Assembly: GCF_000504285.1 (NCBI RefSeq)
Contig: NZ_KI632511.1
Span: 9,344,154-9,408,153, forward strand
DNA from: Actinospica robiniae DSM 44927
GTDB taxonomy: Bacteria; Actinomycetota; Actinomycetes; Streptomycetales; Catenulisporaceae
Length of the DNA stretch: 64,000 nucleotides
Direction: 5' to 3'
Shown: positions 1-7,899 of the stretch, in pieces
How positions within the stretch are numbered: position 1 is the first letter of the stretch
Layout: each line of letters opens with the position of its first letter
Notes under the pieces: generated by a model
Seen by the model: only the letters and a program-made list of their open reading frames with translations
The model's database searches: none
What the model was told of the DNA's origin: nothing
Made by a program: the position numbers and the translations under genes

Positions 1-1
1 G

Positions 2-1456
2 GTGGTCGCGCTGCCGGACATCCAGCGGGCCCTGAACGCGGGCTTCAGCGACGTCCAGTGGGTGGTCGACGCGTACGCGCTGGCCCTGGCCTCCTGCCTG
101 CTGACCACCGGCGTGCTGGCCGACCGCTACGGCCGGCGCCGGCTGTTCGGGATCGGGCTGGTCATCTTCACCCTCGGCTCGCTGCTGTGCGGCCTCGCCC
201 AGTCCTCGCTCATGCTCATCGTCTCCCGGGCCGGCCAGGGCGTCGGCGGCGCGATCATGTTCGCCACCTCGCTGGCGCTGCTCGGCCAGAGCTTCCGCGG
301 CCGCGACCGCGGCGTCGCCTTCGGCGTGTGGGGCGCGATCACCGGCGTCGCCGTCTCGCTCGGCCCGATCCTCGGCGGGGTGATCACCACCGGGATCAGC
401 TGGCGCGGGATCTTCCTGGTCAACGTGCCGGTCGGGGTGCTCGCCCTGGCCGCCACGCTGTGGAAGGTGGAGGAGTCGCGCGCGCCGCACCCGGGCCGGC
501 TCGACCTGGTCGGCTTCGCACTGCTCACGCTCGGGCTGGTCGGCCTGGTCTACGGGCTGATCCGGGCGGGGGAGACCAGCTGGAGCGACACGGTGGCGAT
601 CACCGCGCTGGTCGTCGGCGGTGTGCTGCTGGTGGCCTTCATCTTCGCCGAGCGGGCGATAGCCGACCCGATGTTCGACCTGGGCCTGTTCCGCAAGCCG
701 ACCTTCGTCGGCGGCCTGTGCGCGGCCTTCGCGATGAACGGCTCGCTCTTCGCGATGTTCCTCTACCTCGTGCTTTACCTGCAGAACGTGCTGGGTTTCT
801 CGGCCCTGGGCACCGGCACCCGGCTGCTGATCTCCAGCGCGTCGATGCTCGTAGCCGCGACCGTCGCCGGCCGCCTCAGCGAGCGCATCTCGGCCCGCTG
901 GCTGATCGGGCCGGGCCTGCTCGCCGTGGGCGTCGGGCTGCTGCTCATGTCCGGGCTGAACAAGGACAGCAGCTGGACGCACCTGATCCCCGGGTTCATC
1001 GTCTCCGGCCTCGGTGCGGGCTTCGTGAATCCGCCGCTGGCCTCGACCGCGATCGGCGTGGTGGAGCCGGAGCGTGCGGGCATGGCCTCCGGCATCAACT
1101 CCACCTTCCGCCAGGTGGGCCTCGCCACCAGCATCGCCGCCCTCGGCTCGATCTTCACCAGTTCGCTGCGCAACGAGCTCACCAGCGCGCTCGCGAAGAC
1201 CCCGCTGGCCCCGCACACGAACCAGATCATCGACGCCGTCCGCCAGGGCCAAGGCAGCGGCGCGAGTACCAGCTCCATCCCAGCCTCGCAGCAGCCGGTA
1301 CTTCAAGCGGCCATCCGGTCGAGTTTCACCGGCGCGATGAACGACCTGCTCGTGGTTACCGCCGTGCTCGCACTGGCCGGCGGCGTGGTCTCGCTCCTGC
1401 TCATCCGGAACAAGGACTTCGCCGACCGTCAGCCGGCCGAGGCGCCGGCCGCCTGA
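2..1456 (+). CDS. MFS drug exporter, DHA2 (14-helix) family, 5' end cut by window edge
   Basis: This is an inner-membrane proton antiporter of the EmrB/QacA type, likely exporting a drug or metabolite; the substrate cannot be predicted. The visible protein opens with VALPDIQ, then the DVQWVVDAY motif and the loop motif GVLADRYGRRRLFG at about residues 37-50, and continues with alternating hydrophobic helices. Family members normally carry about 25 more residues containing the first half of helix 1, so the true start lies before base 1. The 3' end overlaps the convergent membrane-protein gene by 28 bp. A second DHA2 exporter lies at 36630-38219. Confidence 0.9.
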   Translation: MVALPDIQRALNAGFSDVQWVVDAYALALASCLLTTGVLADRYGRRRLFGIGLVIFTLGSLLCGLAQSSLMLIVSRAGQGVGGAIMFATSLALLGQSFRGRDRGVAFGVWGAITGVAVSLGPILGGVITTGISWRGIFLVNVPVGVLALAATLWKVEESRAPHPGRLDLVGFALLTLGLVGLVYGLIRAGETSWSDTVAITALVVGGVLLVAFIFAERAIADPMFDLGLFRKPTFVGGLCAAFAMNGSLFAMFLYLVLYLQNVLGFSALGTGTRLLISSASMLVAATVAGRLSERISARWLIGPGLLAVGVGLLLMSGLNKDSSWTHLIPGFIVSGLGAGFVNPPLASTAIGVVEPERAGMASGINSTFRQVGLATSIAALGSIFTSSLRNELTSALAKTPLAPHTNQIIDAVRQGQGSGASTSSIPASQQPVLQAAIRSSFTGAMNDLLVVTAVLALAGGVVSLLLIRNKDFADRQPAEAPAA

Positions 1457-1947
1457 GCCACCGCGCCGCCGGGCCGGCGGTTGCGGGCGAGCCGCTTGAG
1501 CACCGGCAGCGCGGCGAAGATCGTGCCGCCGACGGCGATCAGCCCGGCGCCGACCTCGACCGAGACGCGGCCGTTCCTGGACCAGTAGACGTCCTCGAGG
1601 TCCACCAGCAGGGCGAACTCGTCGATGATCAGGCCCAGCCCGATGCCGTAGCTCAGCGCCACGCTCGGGTGCCGCCGACGCTCGTCCTCCCCGTGCACGG
1701 CGATCGCGCCCACGCCGGTGAGCATGGCGATGCCCCACAGGTAGTGGTGCAGGTGGATCCCGCCCTTGCTCATGTCGTGGAACGGCCCGCGGCCCGCCCG
1801 GATGCTGTGGGTGATGCCCCGCGCCAGGCTGAAGGTCCCGGTGAAGCCCAGCCAGGACAGCAACGCCGAGCGCTCGGACGGGCCGAGCTCCTCGAGGTAC
1901 GCCGTGTGCACCTCATCGGGCAGCTGATTGAGGTTGGTTTGCTGCAT
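1429..1947 (-). CDS. small integral membrane protein, unknown function
   Basis: A 172-residue protein with roughly three or four hydrophobic segments (about residues 67-85, 95-113 and 130-150) and a basic C-terminus. The histidine-rich stretch GIHLHHYLWG near residues 63-72 sits at the mouth of the first helix and is the most distinctive visible motif. Similar uncharacterised actinobacterial membrane proteins exist, but I assign no function. The ATG start at 1945-1947 leaves an intergenic region leading into the repeat island. The gene is convergent with the MFS exporter and its last 28 bp overlap it. Confidence 0.7.
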   Translation of the reverse strand: MQQTNLNQLPDEVHTAYLEELGPSERSALLSWLGFTGTFSLARGITHSIRAGRGPFHDMSKGGIHLHHYLWGIAMLTGVGAIAVHGEDERRRHPSVALSYGIGLGLIIDEFALLVDLEDVYWSRNGRVSVEVGAGLIAVGGTIFAALPVLKRLARNRRPGGAVAQAAGASAG

Positions 1948-1974
1948 ATACCCAATTTACTGCGAATTGCTGAT

Positions 1975-2453
1975 CGGCCGGGTGCTCGTGGGGAGGGGTG
2001 TCTTGTCGGGTGGGGTGGTCGTCGTGGTGTGGGCGGCTGCTTCGCTTCGCCCGGTTTCATGTGTCCACCCGTTGCGTAGCGGGGCGGGCTGGAGTTTCAA
2101 GATCGAAAGGCGCCGCTGGCAGGCCCTTCCCTCGGAGAGAGTGCCGGGGTTTGTGGGGTGCTGGCGTTAACGGGGCGGGCTGCGGTTCGGCGTGGTCGGG
2201 TGCCGGGGGCGTGCTCTCTCCTCGGTCGGTCCCCGGAGGCAATCAGGAACCTGCCGGGAGCTCAAGCGGCGGTGGTTTGCGCTGATGCTCGATCTTGCAT
2301 CGCGCCGCTTGACCTCCCGGCAGAACCCTGACTGGGCTTCGCCTGCCCGACCGAGGAGAGAGCCCACCCCCTGGGGGAGTGGTGCGAGCTGCGCTCAGGC
2401 CGAGTCCTGTCCCGTGGCCCGGTCGCGCTCGATCGGGAAGAATCCTGCATCGC
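1975..2453. repeat. left arm of a long imperfect inverted repeat
   Basis: This arm reads, with small gaps and substitutions, as the reverse complement of 6571-6250 followed by 4638-4498. The best-conserved block is 2215-2285, which matches 6285-6350 almost perfectly (CTCTCTCCTCGGTCGG, then AATCAGGAACCTGCCGGGAG). Inside the arm two diverged modules, 2218-2275 and 2307-2365, face each other around the shared core GAGGAGAGAGC / CCGCTTGA, so the arm itself contains a palindrome. Short reading frames here mirror those in the other arm and look like shadows. I see no convincing gene between 1948 and 2993. Confidence 0.85.
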
Positions 2454-2642
2454 CGTTCTAGGCCGCTGTCTTCTTCTCTACTCCTTCAACGACGGGGAGC
2501 GCGCCCGAGTGCCCGGAAATCTCCTGTATTTTTTCTTTTCCGGCAAAGGCCGGATTCGCTGTTTTTGTCGGTGGTGGCGTCTAGCATGGAAGAGTACGAG
2601 GGTCGGGTTTTGTGTCGGGAGGGTGGTGGACCGGGGTGGGGC

Positions 2643-2845
2643 CGAAGGCGGTGCAGGATTTCCCCTCGGCGTGCGACCGGGCCGCGCGATCCTGCGCATC
2701 AGGTGAGCACCGGGTGGATCGGATCAGGGTGATGCAGAATCCTTCCGCATCGAACGTGGCTGGCCTGCGGGATTCTGCAGCGAGGTCTGGGATCGGGGTC
2801 GACAGCATGAGGGTGATGCAGAATTCGACGCCAAGAGTGACCGGA
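2643..2845 (+). repeat. degenerate ~60-bp direct repeats, left part of array
   Basis: Three units share a core resembling GGTGATGCAGAATTC followed 20-30 bases later by GACCGG: about 2643-2690, 2726-2762 and 2790-2845. A fourth unit, reversed, lies at 2428-2453 within the inverted-repeat arm. Two further units continue beyond the ISL3 element at 4403-4450 and 4463-4529, so the array existed before that insertion. At 2732-2780 a GCAGAATCC / GGATTCTGC pair can form a 9-bp stem. Repeat and spacer lengths are too irregular for a CRISPR array. Function unknown. Confidence 0.7.
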
Positions 2846-2852
2846 CCATCGA

Positions 2853-4385
2853 GGCTCATCGAGCTTGACCGTGCTTGAGGTGTAGGGCGTTCGGTGGCCC
2901 GTAGATCAGGGTCTTGCTGAAGTAGAGGCGCCCGTGGCGCTCTGTGATCATTCGAGTTGCTGAGACAAGAGTGATCGCGAGGGAGCCACGGGCTTGGTCA
3001 ACGATACGACATTGCTGTTCGGACTCGACGGGGTGCAGGTCGTGCGCGTCATGCTCGATGACGACGAGAATCCGATACTGGCACTGGTGACCGCGTCTGA
3101 GCAGGCCAGATGCTGTCCCGGCTGCGGGATGCGTTCACAGCACGCGCATTCGTGGGTGCGCACCCGGCCACGGGATCTGCCGGTGGCAGGGCGCCGGACG
3201 GCGCTGACGTGGACCAAGCGGCGTTGGCGCTGCCGCAACGCCGCCTGTGAGCGGGCGACCTTCACCGAGTCGGTCCCGCAGATCCCGCCGCGTGCCCGGC
3301 TGACCGGTCGGCTTCGCGCCTCGATCGGAGCGGCGGTGGCCGACCGCGGGCGCACCGTGATCCAGGCCGCCCGCGACCACGAGGTGTCCTGGCCGATCGC
3401 GCAGACGGCGTTCGCCGCCCACACCCGCCTCGCGCTACCGGCCGAGACACCGCAGGTCGCACGCCTGGGCATCGACGAGATCCGGCGCGGCAAGGCGCGC
3501 TTCCGGCTCGTGCCCGGCGAAGGCGGCGACGAGAAGTGGGAGGTCGTGGCCGATAAATGGCACGTCGGGATGGTCGATCTCGGCGGCGGCGCCGGACTGC
3601 TCGGGCAGGTCGAGGGCCGCACCGCCGAGACGCTCTCGGCGTGGATCGAGGCGCAGAGCCCGCAATGGCGAGCCGGAGTCCAGGTCGTGGCGATCGACAT
3701 GTGCACCGTGTTCAAGGCCGCGATCCGCACCAGCCTGCCGCACGCGGCGCTGGTGGTCGACCGCTTCCACGTCGCGCAACTGGCGAACACAGCGCTGACC
3801 GAGGTACGCCGCCGCGTCACCGTCCAGGCGCGCGGACGCCGAGGACGCAAGGGCAACCGGGAGTGGGAGCTGAGAAACAGGCTCACCCGCGCCGGCACAC
3901 GGATGCACGCGAAGCACCTGGACCCGATGATCGACGACCTCCGGGCACTGCCCGCGAAGATCGGTATACCGATCCTCAAGGCATGGAACGTCAAGGAAGA
4001 CCTGATGGACCTGCTCGCACTCCACGGCACACACCCGGACCGGGCACAGATCAGCGCTCTGCTGATCAGGTTCTACGAGAACGCCGCCGCCTGCGGCCTG
4101 CCGGAGATCACGCGGCTGGCCGGCACCGTCTCGACCTGGTGGCCGCAGATCCTCGCCGCGATCACCACCGGCGTGACGAACGCGGGCTCCGAGGGCACCA
4201 ACCGCGTGATCAAAACCGACGCCCGCACCGCCTACGGCTACCGCAACCCCGCCAACCAGCGCCTACGCGCACGCGCCGCCACCACCCGCCGCGCCCGTGG
4301 ACACCTCACCACCCACACCAGCGGACCCCACGCCCAACCCAGACGCCGCTCAAAAGCCTGACAGCACGGTCAAGCTCGATGAGCC
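2853..4385 (+). mobile_element. complete ISL3-family insertion sequence with 23-bp perfect ends and 8-bp target duplication
   Basis: The element is 1,533 bp. Its ends are perfect 23-bp inverted repeats at 2853-2875 (starting GGCTCATCGAGCTT) and 4363-4385. It is flanked by the direct repeat ACCATCGA at 2845-2852 and 4386-4393; an 8-bp duplication is the ISL3-family norm. It contains one transposase gene. The intact ends and duplication indicate a fairly recent insertion into the degenerate repeat array. Just ahead of the transposase start, CCCGTGGC (2931-2938) pairs with GCCACGGG (2985-2992), placing the ribosome-binding site in a hairpin. Confidence 0.95.
2994..4361 (+). CDS. ISL3 family transposase
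   Basis: A 455-residue DDE transposase. An N-terminal zinc finger (CCPGCG near residue 40 and CRNAAC near residue 79) binds DNA, and the catalytic core follows. Candidate catalytic acids are in LGIDEI (about residue 157), VAIDM (about 235) and GSEGTNR (about 400). Length and domain order match intact family members, and no frameshift is visible. The start is TTG at 2994, with a GAGGGAG ribosome-binding site at 2978-2984 inside a predicted hairpin. The stop codon lies immediately before the right terminal repeat. Confidence 0.93.
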   Translation: MVNDTTLLFGLDGVQVVRVMLDDDENPILALVTASEQARCCPGCGMRSQHAHSWVRTRPRDLPVAGRRTALTWTKRRWRCRNAACERATFTESVPQIPPRARLTGRLRASIGAAVADRGRTVIQAARDHEVSWPIAQTAFAAHTRLALPAETPQVARLGIDEIRRGKARFRLVPGEGGDEKWEVVADKWHVGMVDLGGGAGLLGQVEGRTAETLSAWIEAQSPQWRAGVQVVAIDMCTVFKAAIRTSLPHAALVVDRFHVAQLANTALTEVRRRVTVQARGRRGRKGNREWELRNRLTRAGTRMHAKHLDPMIDDLRALPAKIGIPILKAWNVKEDLMDLLALHGTHPDRAQISALLIRFYENAAACGLPEITRLAGTVSTWWPQILAAITTGVTNAGSEGTNRVIKTDARTAYGYRNPANQRLRARAATTRRARGHLTTHTSGPHAQPRRRSKA

Positions 4386-4402
4386 ACCATCGACCTTCTC
4401 AC

Positions 4403-4529
4403 ACGGATCGGGAATCGGGATGCAGGATTCAGCATCAAGGGCGACCGGAGCACCGACCCCATCGCGCGGATCGGGAATCGGGATGGCGGATCAAGGTGAT
4501 GCAGCATTCGACATCAAGCGCGACCGGGC
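4403..4529 (+). repeat. degenerate ~60-bp direct repeats, right part of array
   Basis: Two units, 4403-4450 and 4463-4529, each begin GATCGGGAATCGGGATG and end GCGACCGG, with the TGCAG(G/C)ATTC core between. They continue the 2643-2845 array once the ISL3 element is removed. The last unit merges into the inner end of the right inverted-repeat arm. The remainder of 4386-4750 is the interrupted arm and then the IS4-like leader, with no gene. Confidence 0.7.
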
Positions 4530-4638
4530 CACGGGGCGGGACTGGGCCCGAGCGCAGCTCGCACCACTCCCCAGGGGGTGGGCTCTCTCCTCGGTCGGGC
4601 AGGCGAAGCCCGATCAGGGTTCTGCCGGGAGGTCAAGC

Positions 4639-6244
4639 CTTGAGATTTAACCTCGGCGAGATCGTTTCTGGGGGAGTTTCGGTGTTCTGCTGACGCGCGG
4701 CACGGCCACCTGCGATTCTTCGTTTCTGTCGAAGGATACGAAGAAGGTAGGTGGCCGTGGGTCTCATGATGCCATGCCGTGAGGAGCCCGGCCAGTCCCG
4801 CGCGGCCGGGGGCGGGGGGTCGTTGAAGGTTCTGCGGGGGTTTCGGGCCGGGGTGCACGGCTGCTTCGCGCGGCGCGCGGATTCTTTGTTCGATCTCGTC
4901 GATGCGGTACTCGCGACGGACGGTCGGGTGCGCTCGCTCGCCGAGTTGTCGCTGCAGCGGCCGTTTCGTCGTGGTCACGGGGCCCTGTACGACGCCGTGG
5001 CCAGTGGCGAGATCGACGTGCCGGCATTGGCCGGATTGATCACCAGCGTGTGGGAACCCTTGGATGACGGACCATTGAAATTCGCGATCGATGTCTCTTC
5101 GTGGCATCGTCCGCACGCCGAGTGCGCACGCGAGCGCCACCACTGCCATCACTCGTGTGCGTGCGGCAACCGGCGCGGCACCGTGCCGGGATGGCCGTAC
5201 TCGGTCGCGGTCGGGCTGGAGTGGGGCGCGCACTCGTGGTGCGCACCGCTCGACGCGCGCCGCCTCGCCGTGGCCGAGGACGCGACCGCGGTCACCGTCG
5301 CGCAGGTCGAAGCGGTGCTCGAGCGCTGCGCCGCCGCCGGGCTCTCGCACGGGCGCCCTGCCGCACTGTTCGTGTTCGACTCCGGCTACGACCTGACCCG
5401 GATCGCCTATCTGACCGCCGGCCGGGGCCTGGAGAGGCAGATTCTCGGACGGGTGCGCCGCGACCGGGTCTACTACGGCGACCCGGTGCCGCGCCCGCGC
5501 GGTGCCCCGGGACGCCCGCCCGTGCACGGCCGACGCTTCGCGATCGCCGACCCGGGCACCTGGCACGACCCGGACCTGCGCGTCGAGCGGGACTCGCCGC
5601 GCTGCGGGCGCACGATCGTGACCGCCTGGCACGGGCTGCACCAGAAGCTCGAGCGCCAGGGCGCCTGGCGCGAGCACGCGCAGCAACTGCCGCGCCTGCC
5701 CGGCACCCTGATCAGGGTCCAGACCCAGCGCCTGCCCGGCGGCCGCGCACCGCAGGACCTGTGGCTCTGGCACCACGCGAGGCCCGGGACCGGGTTCGAC
5801 CTCGATCAGCTCTGGACGGCCTATCTGCGGAGATTCGATATCGAGCATACATTCAGGTTCTTCAAGCAGTCGCTCGGCTGGACCGCGCCGCAGGTGGGCA
5901 CCCCGGAGCAGGCCGACCGCTGGACCTGGCTGACCATCACCGCATACACCCAGCTCAGGCTCGCCCGCCGGCTCGGCGCTCACCTGCGCCTGCCCTGGCA
6001 GCGCCCGACACCCCCAGACCGGATCCCGACACCCGGCCGGGTCCGCCGGGGTTTCCCCGTACTGGCACGGAAAATCGGCACCCCCGCCGCAAAGCCGAAA
6101 CCCACCACCGCCGGCCCCGGCCGCCCGACGGGCACGACCCGGCCACCGCGCACACGCCACCCAGCCGGTAAGAAGACCGGCACAAGCCATGAACGAGCGA
6201 CATCGAAAACACCCGACCATGATCACCAATGGTTAAATCTTAAG
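4639..6244 (+). mobile_element. IS4-like insertion sequence with ~14-bp ends and 5-bp target duplication
   Basis: The element is 1,606 bp. Its ends are CTTGAGATTTAACC (4639-4652) and GGTTAAATCTTAAG (6231-6244), which match at 13 of 14 positions when inverted. CAAGC is duplicated at 4634-4638 and 6245-6249. The undisturbed target is preserved in the left arm of the island. The leader forms a hairpin: CACGGCCACCT (4701-4711) pairs with AGGTGGCCGTG (4749-4759) and TTCTTCG (4716-4722) with CGAAGAA (4739-4745), covering the transposase start. I cannot name the exact IS group. Confidence 0.9.
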
Positions 6245-6313
6245 CAAGCGGCGCCATGCAAAATCCGCCACCAACCACAGCCACCGCCGCTTGAGCTCCC
6301 GGCAGGTTCCTGA
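4751..6313 (+). CDS. IS4-like DDE transposase (NF041680-like)
   Basis: A 520-codon frame. Candidate catalytic aspartates are in KFAIDVSSWHR (about residue 113) and VFDSGYD (about 213). The IS4 signature Y-x2-R-x3-E-x6-K is exact in YLRRFDIEHTFRFFK near residue 359. A Cys/His cluster (CARERHHCHHSCACG, about residues 125-140) may bind metal. GTG codons at 4751 and 4757 are both possible starts; 4757 is better spaced from AGAAGG. The frame has no stop inside the element: it crosses the right end at 6244 and terminates in target DNA at 6313, so the last 23 residues come from the flank. Confidence 0.88.
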   Translation: MAVGLMMPCREEPGQSRAAGGGGSLKVLRGFRAGVHGCFARRADSLFDLVDAVLATDGRVRSLAELSLQRPFRRGHGALYDAVASGEIDVPALAGLITSVWEPLDDGPLKFAIDVSSWHRPHAECARERHHCHHSCACGNRRGTVPGWPYSVAVGLEWGAHSWCAPLDARRLAVAEDATAVTVAQVEAVLERCAAAGLSHGRPAALFVFDSGYDLTRIAYLTAGRGLERQILGRVRRDRVYYGDPVPRPRGAPGRPPVHGRRFAIADPGTWHDPDLRVERDSPRCGRTIVTAWHGLHQKLERQGAWREHAQQLPRLPGTLIRVQTQRLPGGRAPQDLWLWHHARPGTGFDLDQLWTAYLRRFDIEHTFRFFKQSLGWTAPQVGTPEQADRWTWLTITAYTQLRLARRLGAHLRLPWQRPTPPDRIPTPGRVRRGFPVLARKIGTPAAKPKPTTAGPGRPTGTTRPPRTRHPAGKKTGTSHERATSKTPDHDHQWLNLKQAAPCKIRHQPQPPPLELPAGS

Positions 6314-6585
6314 TTGCCTCCGGGGACCGACCGAGGAGAGAGCACACACCCGCAACCCCACCATCCCAAACAACAGCCCGCCCCACCAACCACACCACCC
6401 CACAAACCCCGGCATCTCTCTCCGAGGGAAGGGTCCCCGCCGGAGGCGAGATCTTGAAACTCCCGCCCGCCCCGCCCACGCAACGGGTGGGCGGGTGGTC
6501 AGACGAACCGGGCGACGCGAAGCGGCCGCCCCCGACCCGACAAGACACCCGGCCGTACGAGCACCCGGCCGAGCACCAACTCGCG

Positions 6586-7686
6586 CTAGGCCGACGGCGC
6601 CGAGGCCGCCCACGGTCCGACGTTCGCGACGACGGTCTCGCCCGACTCTGCGGCCCGATCCATCGCCAGCGAGAGATGGTGGTCCTGGCACGCGTCCGCC
6701 AGCGGATACGGCTCCGGGCCCTCGCCGCGCACCCAAGCGCCCGTCCTGACGAGGAGCGTCGAGATGGCGACCTCCTCGTCCATCAGGCGCAGGCCGAGGA
6801 ACGGGTTGCGGTAGACGACCTCGCCCTCGAACGCGAAGTGCTCGGTGTCGTGGCCGTCGAGGTTGAGGTCGTGGCCGAGCTGCGAACGGGTGATCTCGGA
6901 GGTCAGCACCGTGCGCGGGCCGCCCCAGCGCACCACCTTGTCATCGGTGATCTCGCCGAGGCTGCCGCGGACGACGATGCGCCGCGCGCGCAGGCGGTTG
7001 TGCCACTGGTTGTCGGTGAAGTCGTACAGGCCGCTGGCGCCCTCGCCGAAGTCGAGTGTGGCCAGGGTCGTGGTCGCCGCCGTGGGCTCGGTGGCCTCGC
7101 TCCAGCCCTCGCGGGTGATCGGGTCGAGCAGAGGCGCGGTGAAGCGCTGCGCCGCGACCCGCACCGGCCGGTCGTAGCCGACGCAGAGCAGGCCCCTGAT
7201 CATGGAGACGGCGTGGTAGCCGTGCGTGGAGGAGACCTGCACGCTGGTCGGCGTGCCGATCAGGCCGCGCCGGACGATCTCGTGGCGGGCCGCGTGAGCC
7301 GGCATCATCAGGTACTGCTCGGCGACCTGCACCAGGCGGCGCTCGCCGACCTGGCCCCAGAGCGCCTCCAGACCCGCGTCGTCCGGCGCCGGCGGCGTCT
7401 CGGCCAGCACCGGCACGCCCGCCTCCACCATCGCGCCGATGATCTCCGGAGTCACCGGCCACGGCACGGACGCGACCACGAACTCCGGCTTCTGACGGGC
7501 GATCAGCTCGGCCGGCGAGAGGTAGGTGGCCACCCGCCACCGCTCCGTGAGCTCCTCCGCCCGCTGCGGGCGGCGCACCGCCGCGCCCACCAGCGTCAGC
7601 CGATCCGGCATGAGTGCGGCCAACCGGGCGAAGAACTCTGCCCGCCAGCCGCTGCCGACGATACCGAAGGTCACAGGTCCGCTCAT
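6586..7686 (-). CDS. Gfo/Idh/MocA family oxidoreductase
   Basis: A 366-residue NAD(P)-dependent sugar or polyol oxidoreductase by fold. The Rossmann motif GIVGSGW is at residues 8-14 and a C-terminal substrate domain follows. The family's catalytic EKP motif reads ETP at residues 96-98, so the usual lysine is absent, as in a minority of family members. That makes a plain dehydrogenase role uncertain. The start at 7686 was chosen because MSGPVTFGIVG opens the Rossmann fold directly; the frame is open further upstream. The stop lies just outside the right arm of the repeat island. Confidence 0.85.
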   Translation of the reverse strand: MSGPVTFGIVGSGWRAEFFARLAALMPDRLTLVGAAVRRPQRAEELTERWRVATYLSPAELIARQKPEFVVASVPWPVTPEIIGAMVEAGVPVLAETPPAPDDAGLEALWGQVGERRLVQVAEQYLMMPAHAARHEIVRRGLIGTPTSVQVSSTHGYHAVSMIRGLLCVGYDRPVRVAAQRFTAPLLDPITREGWSEATEPTAATTTLATLDFGEGASGLYDFTDNQWHNRLRARRIVVRGSLGEITDDKVVRWGGPRTVLTSEITRSQLGHDLNLDGHDTEHFAFEGEVVYRNPFLGLRLMDEEVAISTLLVRTGAWVRGEGPEPYPLADACQDHHLSLAMDRAAESGETVVANVGPWAASAPSA

Positions 7687-7794
7687 AGAGCGGATACTCT
7701 CACAGCGGCCGATTCTGCGACCCCGGCGCCGCTGCCCTAGAGTGACGTTCGCCCGCAACCGCGGGTGCCGAGTCCGAGCAGCGAGGAGTAGACC

Positions 7795-7869
7795 ATGGCG
7801 AAGAGCGGCAACAAGCGGCGCGCCCGTCGGAAGAAGAAGGCCAACCACGGCAAGCGCCCCAACTCCTGA
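7795..7869 (+). CDS. 50S ribosomal protein bL37 (24 residues)
   Basis: A 24-codon gene starting at ATG 7795 behind a GAGGAG ribosome-binding site (7782-7787). The peptide begins MAKSGNKRRARRKKKA and ends NHGKRPNS. About half of its residues are basic, and the ANHGKRPN ending matches the small actinobacterial large-subunit protein bL37 first seen in mycobacterial ribosome structures. It lies alone between two genes on the opposite strand. A TAGAGT -10-like box near 7738 could serve it. Automated annotation easily misses a gene this short. Confidence 0.85.
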   Translation: MAKSGNKRRARRKKKANHGKRPNS

Positions 7870-7899
7870 TCAAGGACGCCCGGCAGGTGGGCCGAGGGC

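Larger units (their letters stand above)
4498..6571. repeat. right arm of the long inverted repeat, split by an insertion sequence
   Basis: Bases 4498-4638 joined to 6250-6571 reconstruct a copy of the left arm (1975-2453) in reverse orientation, ending with ACGAGCACCCGGCCG at 6557-6571. The junction falls in the sequence GGTCAAGCGGCG, which is intact (as its reverse complement) in the left arm. This confirms that the IS4-like element inserted here and duplicated CAAGC. Deleting both insertion sequences leaves a roughly 1.47-kb inverted-repeat element carrying the direct-repeat array. Confidence 0.85.

Noticed and set aside
1998-2285. Small protein gene in the left repeat arm
   Set aside because: The matching frame in the other arm is equally arginine- and glycine-rich and differs throughout. 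The similarity follows from the DNA repeat, with no ribosome-binding site or family.
2643-4529. CRISPR array
   Set aside because: Repeat units diverge strongly, their spacing is irregular, one unit is inverted and no cas genes are present.
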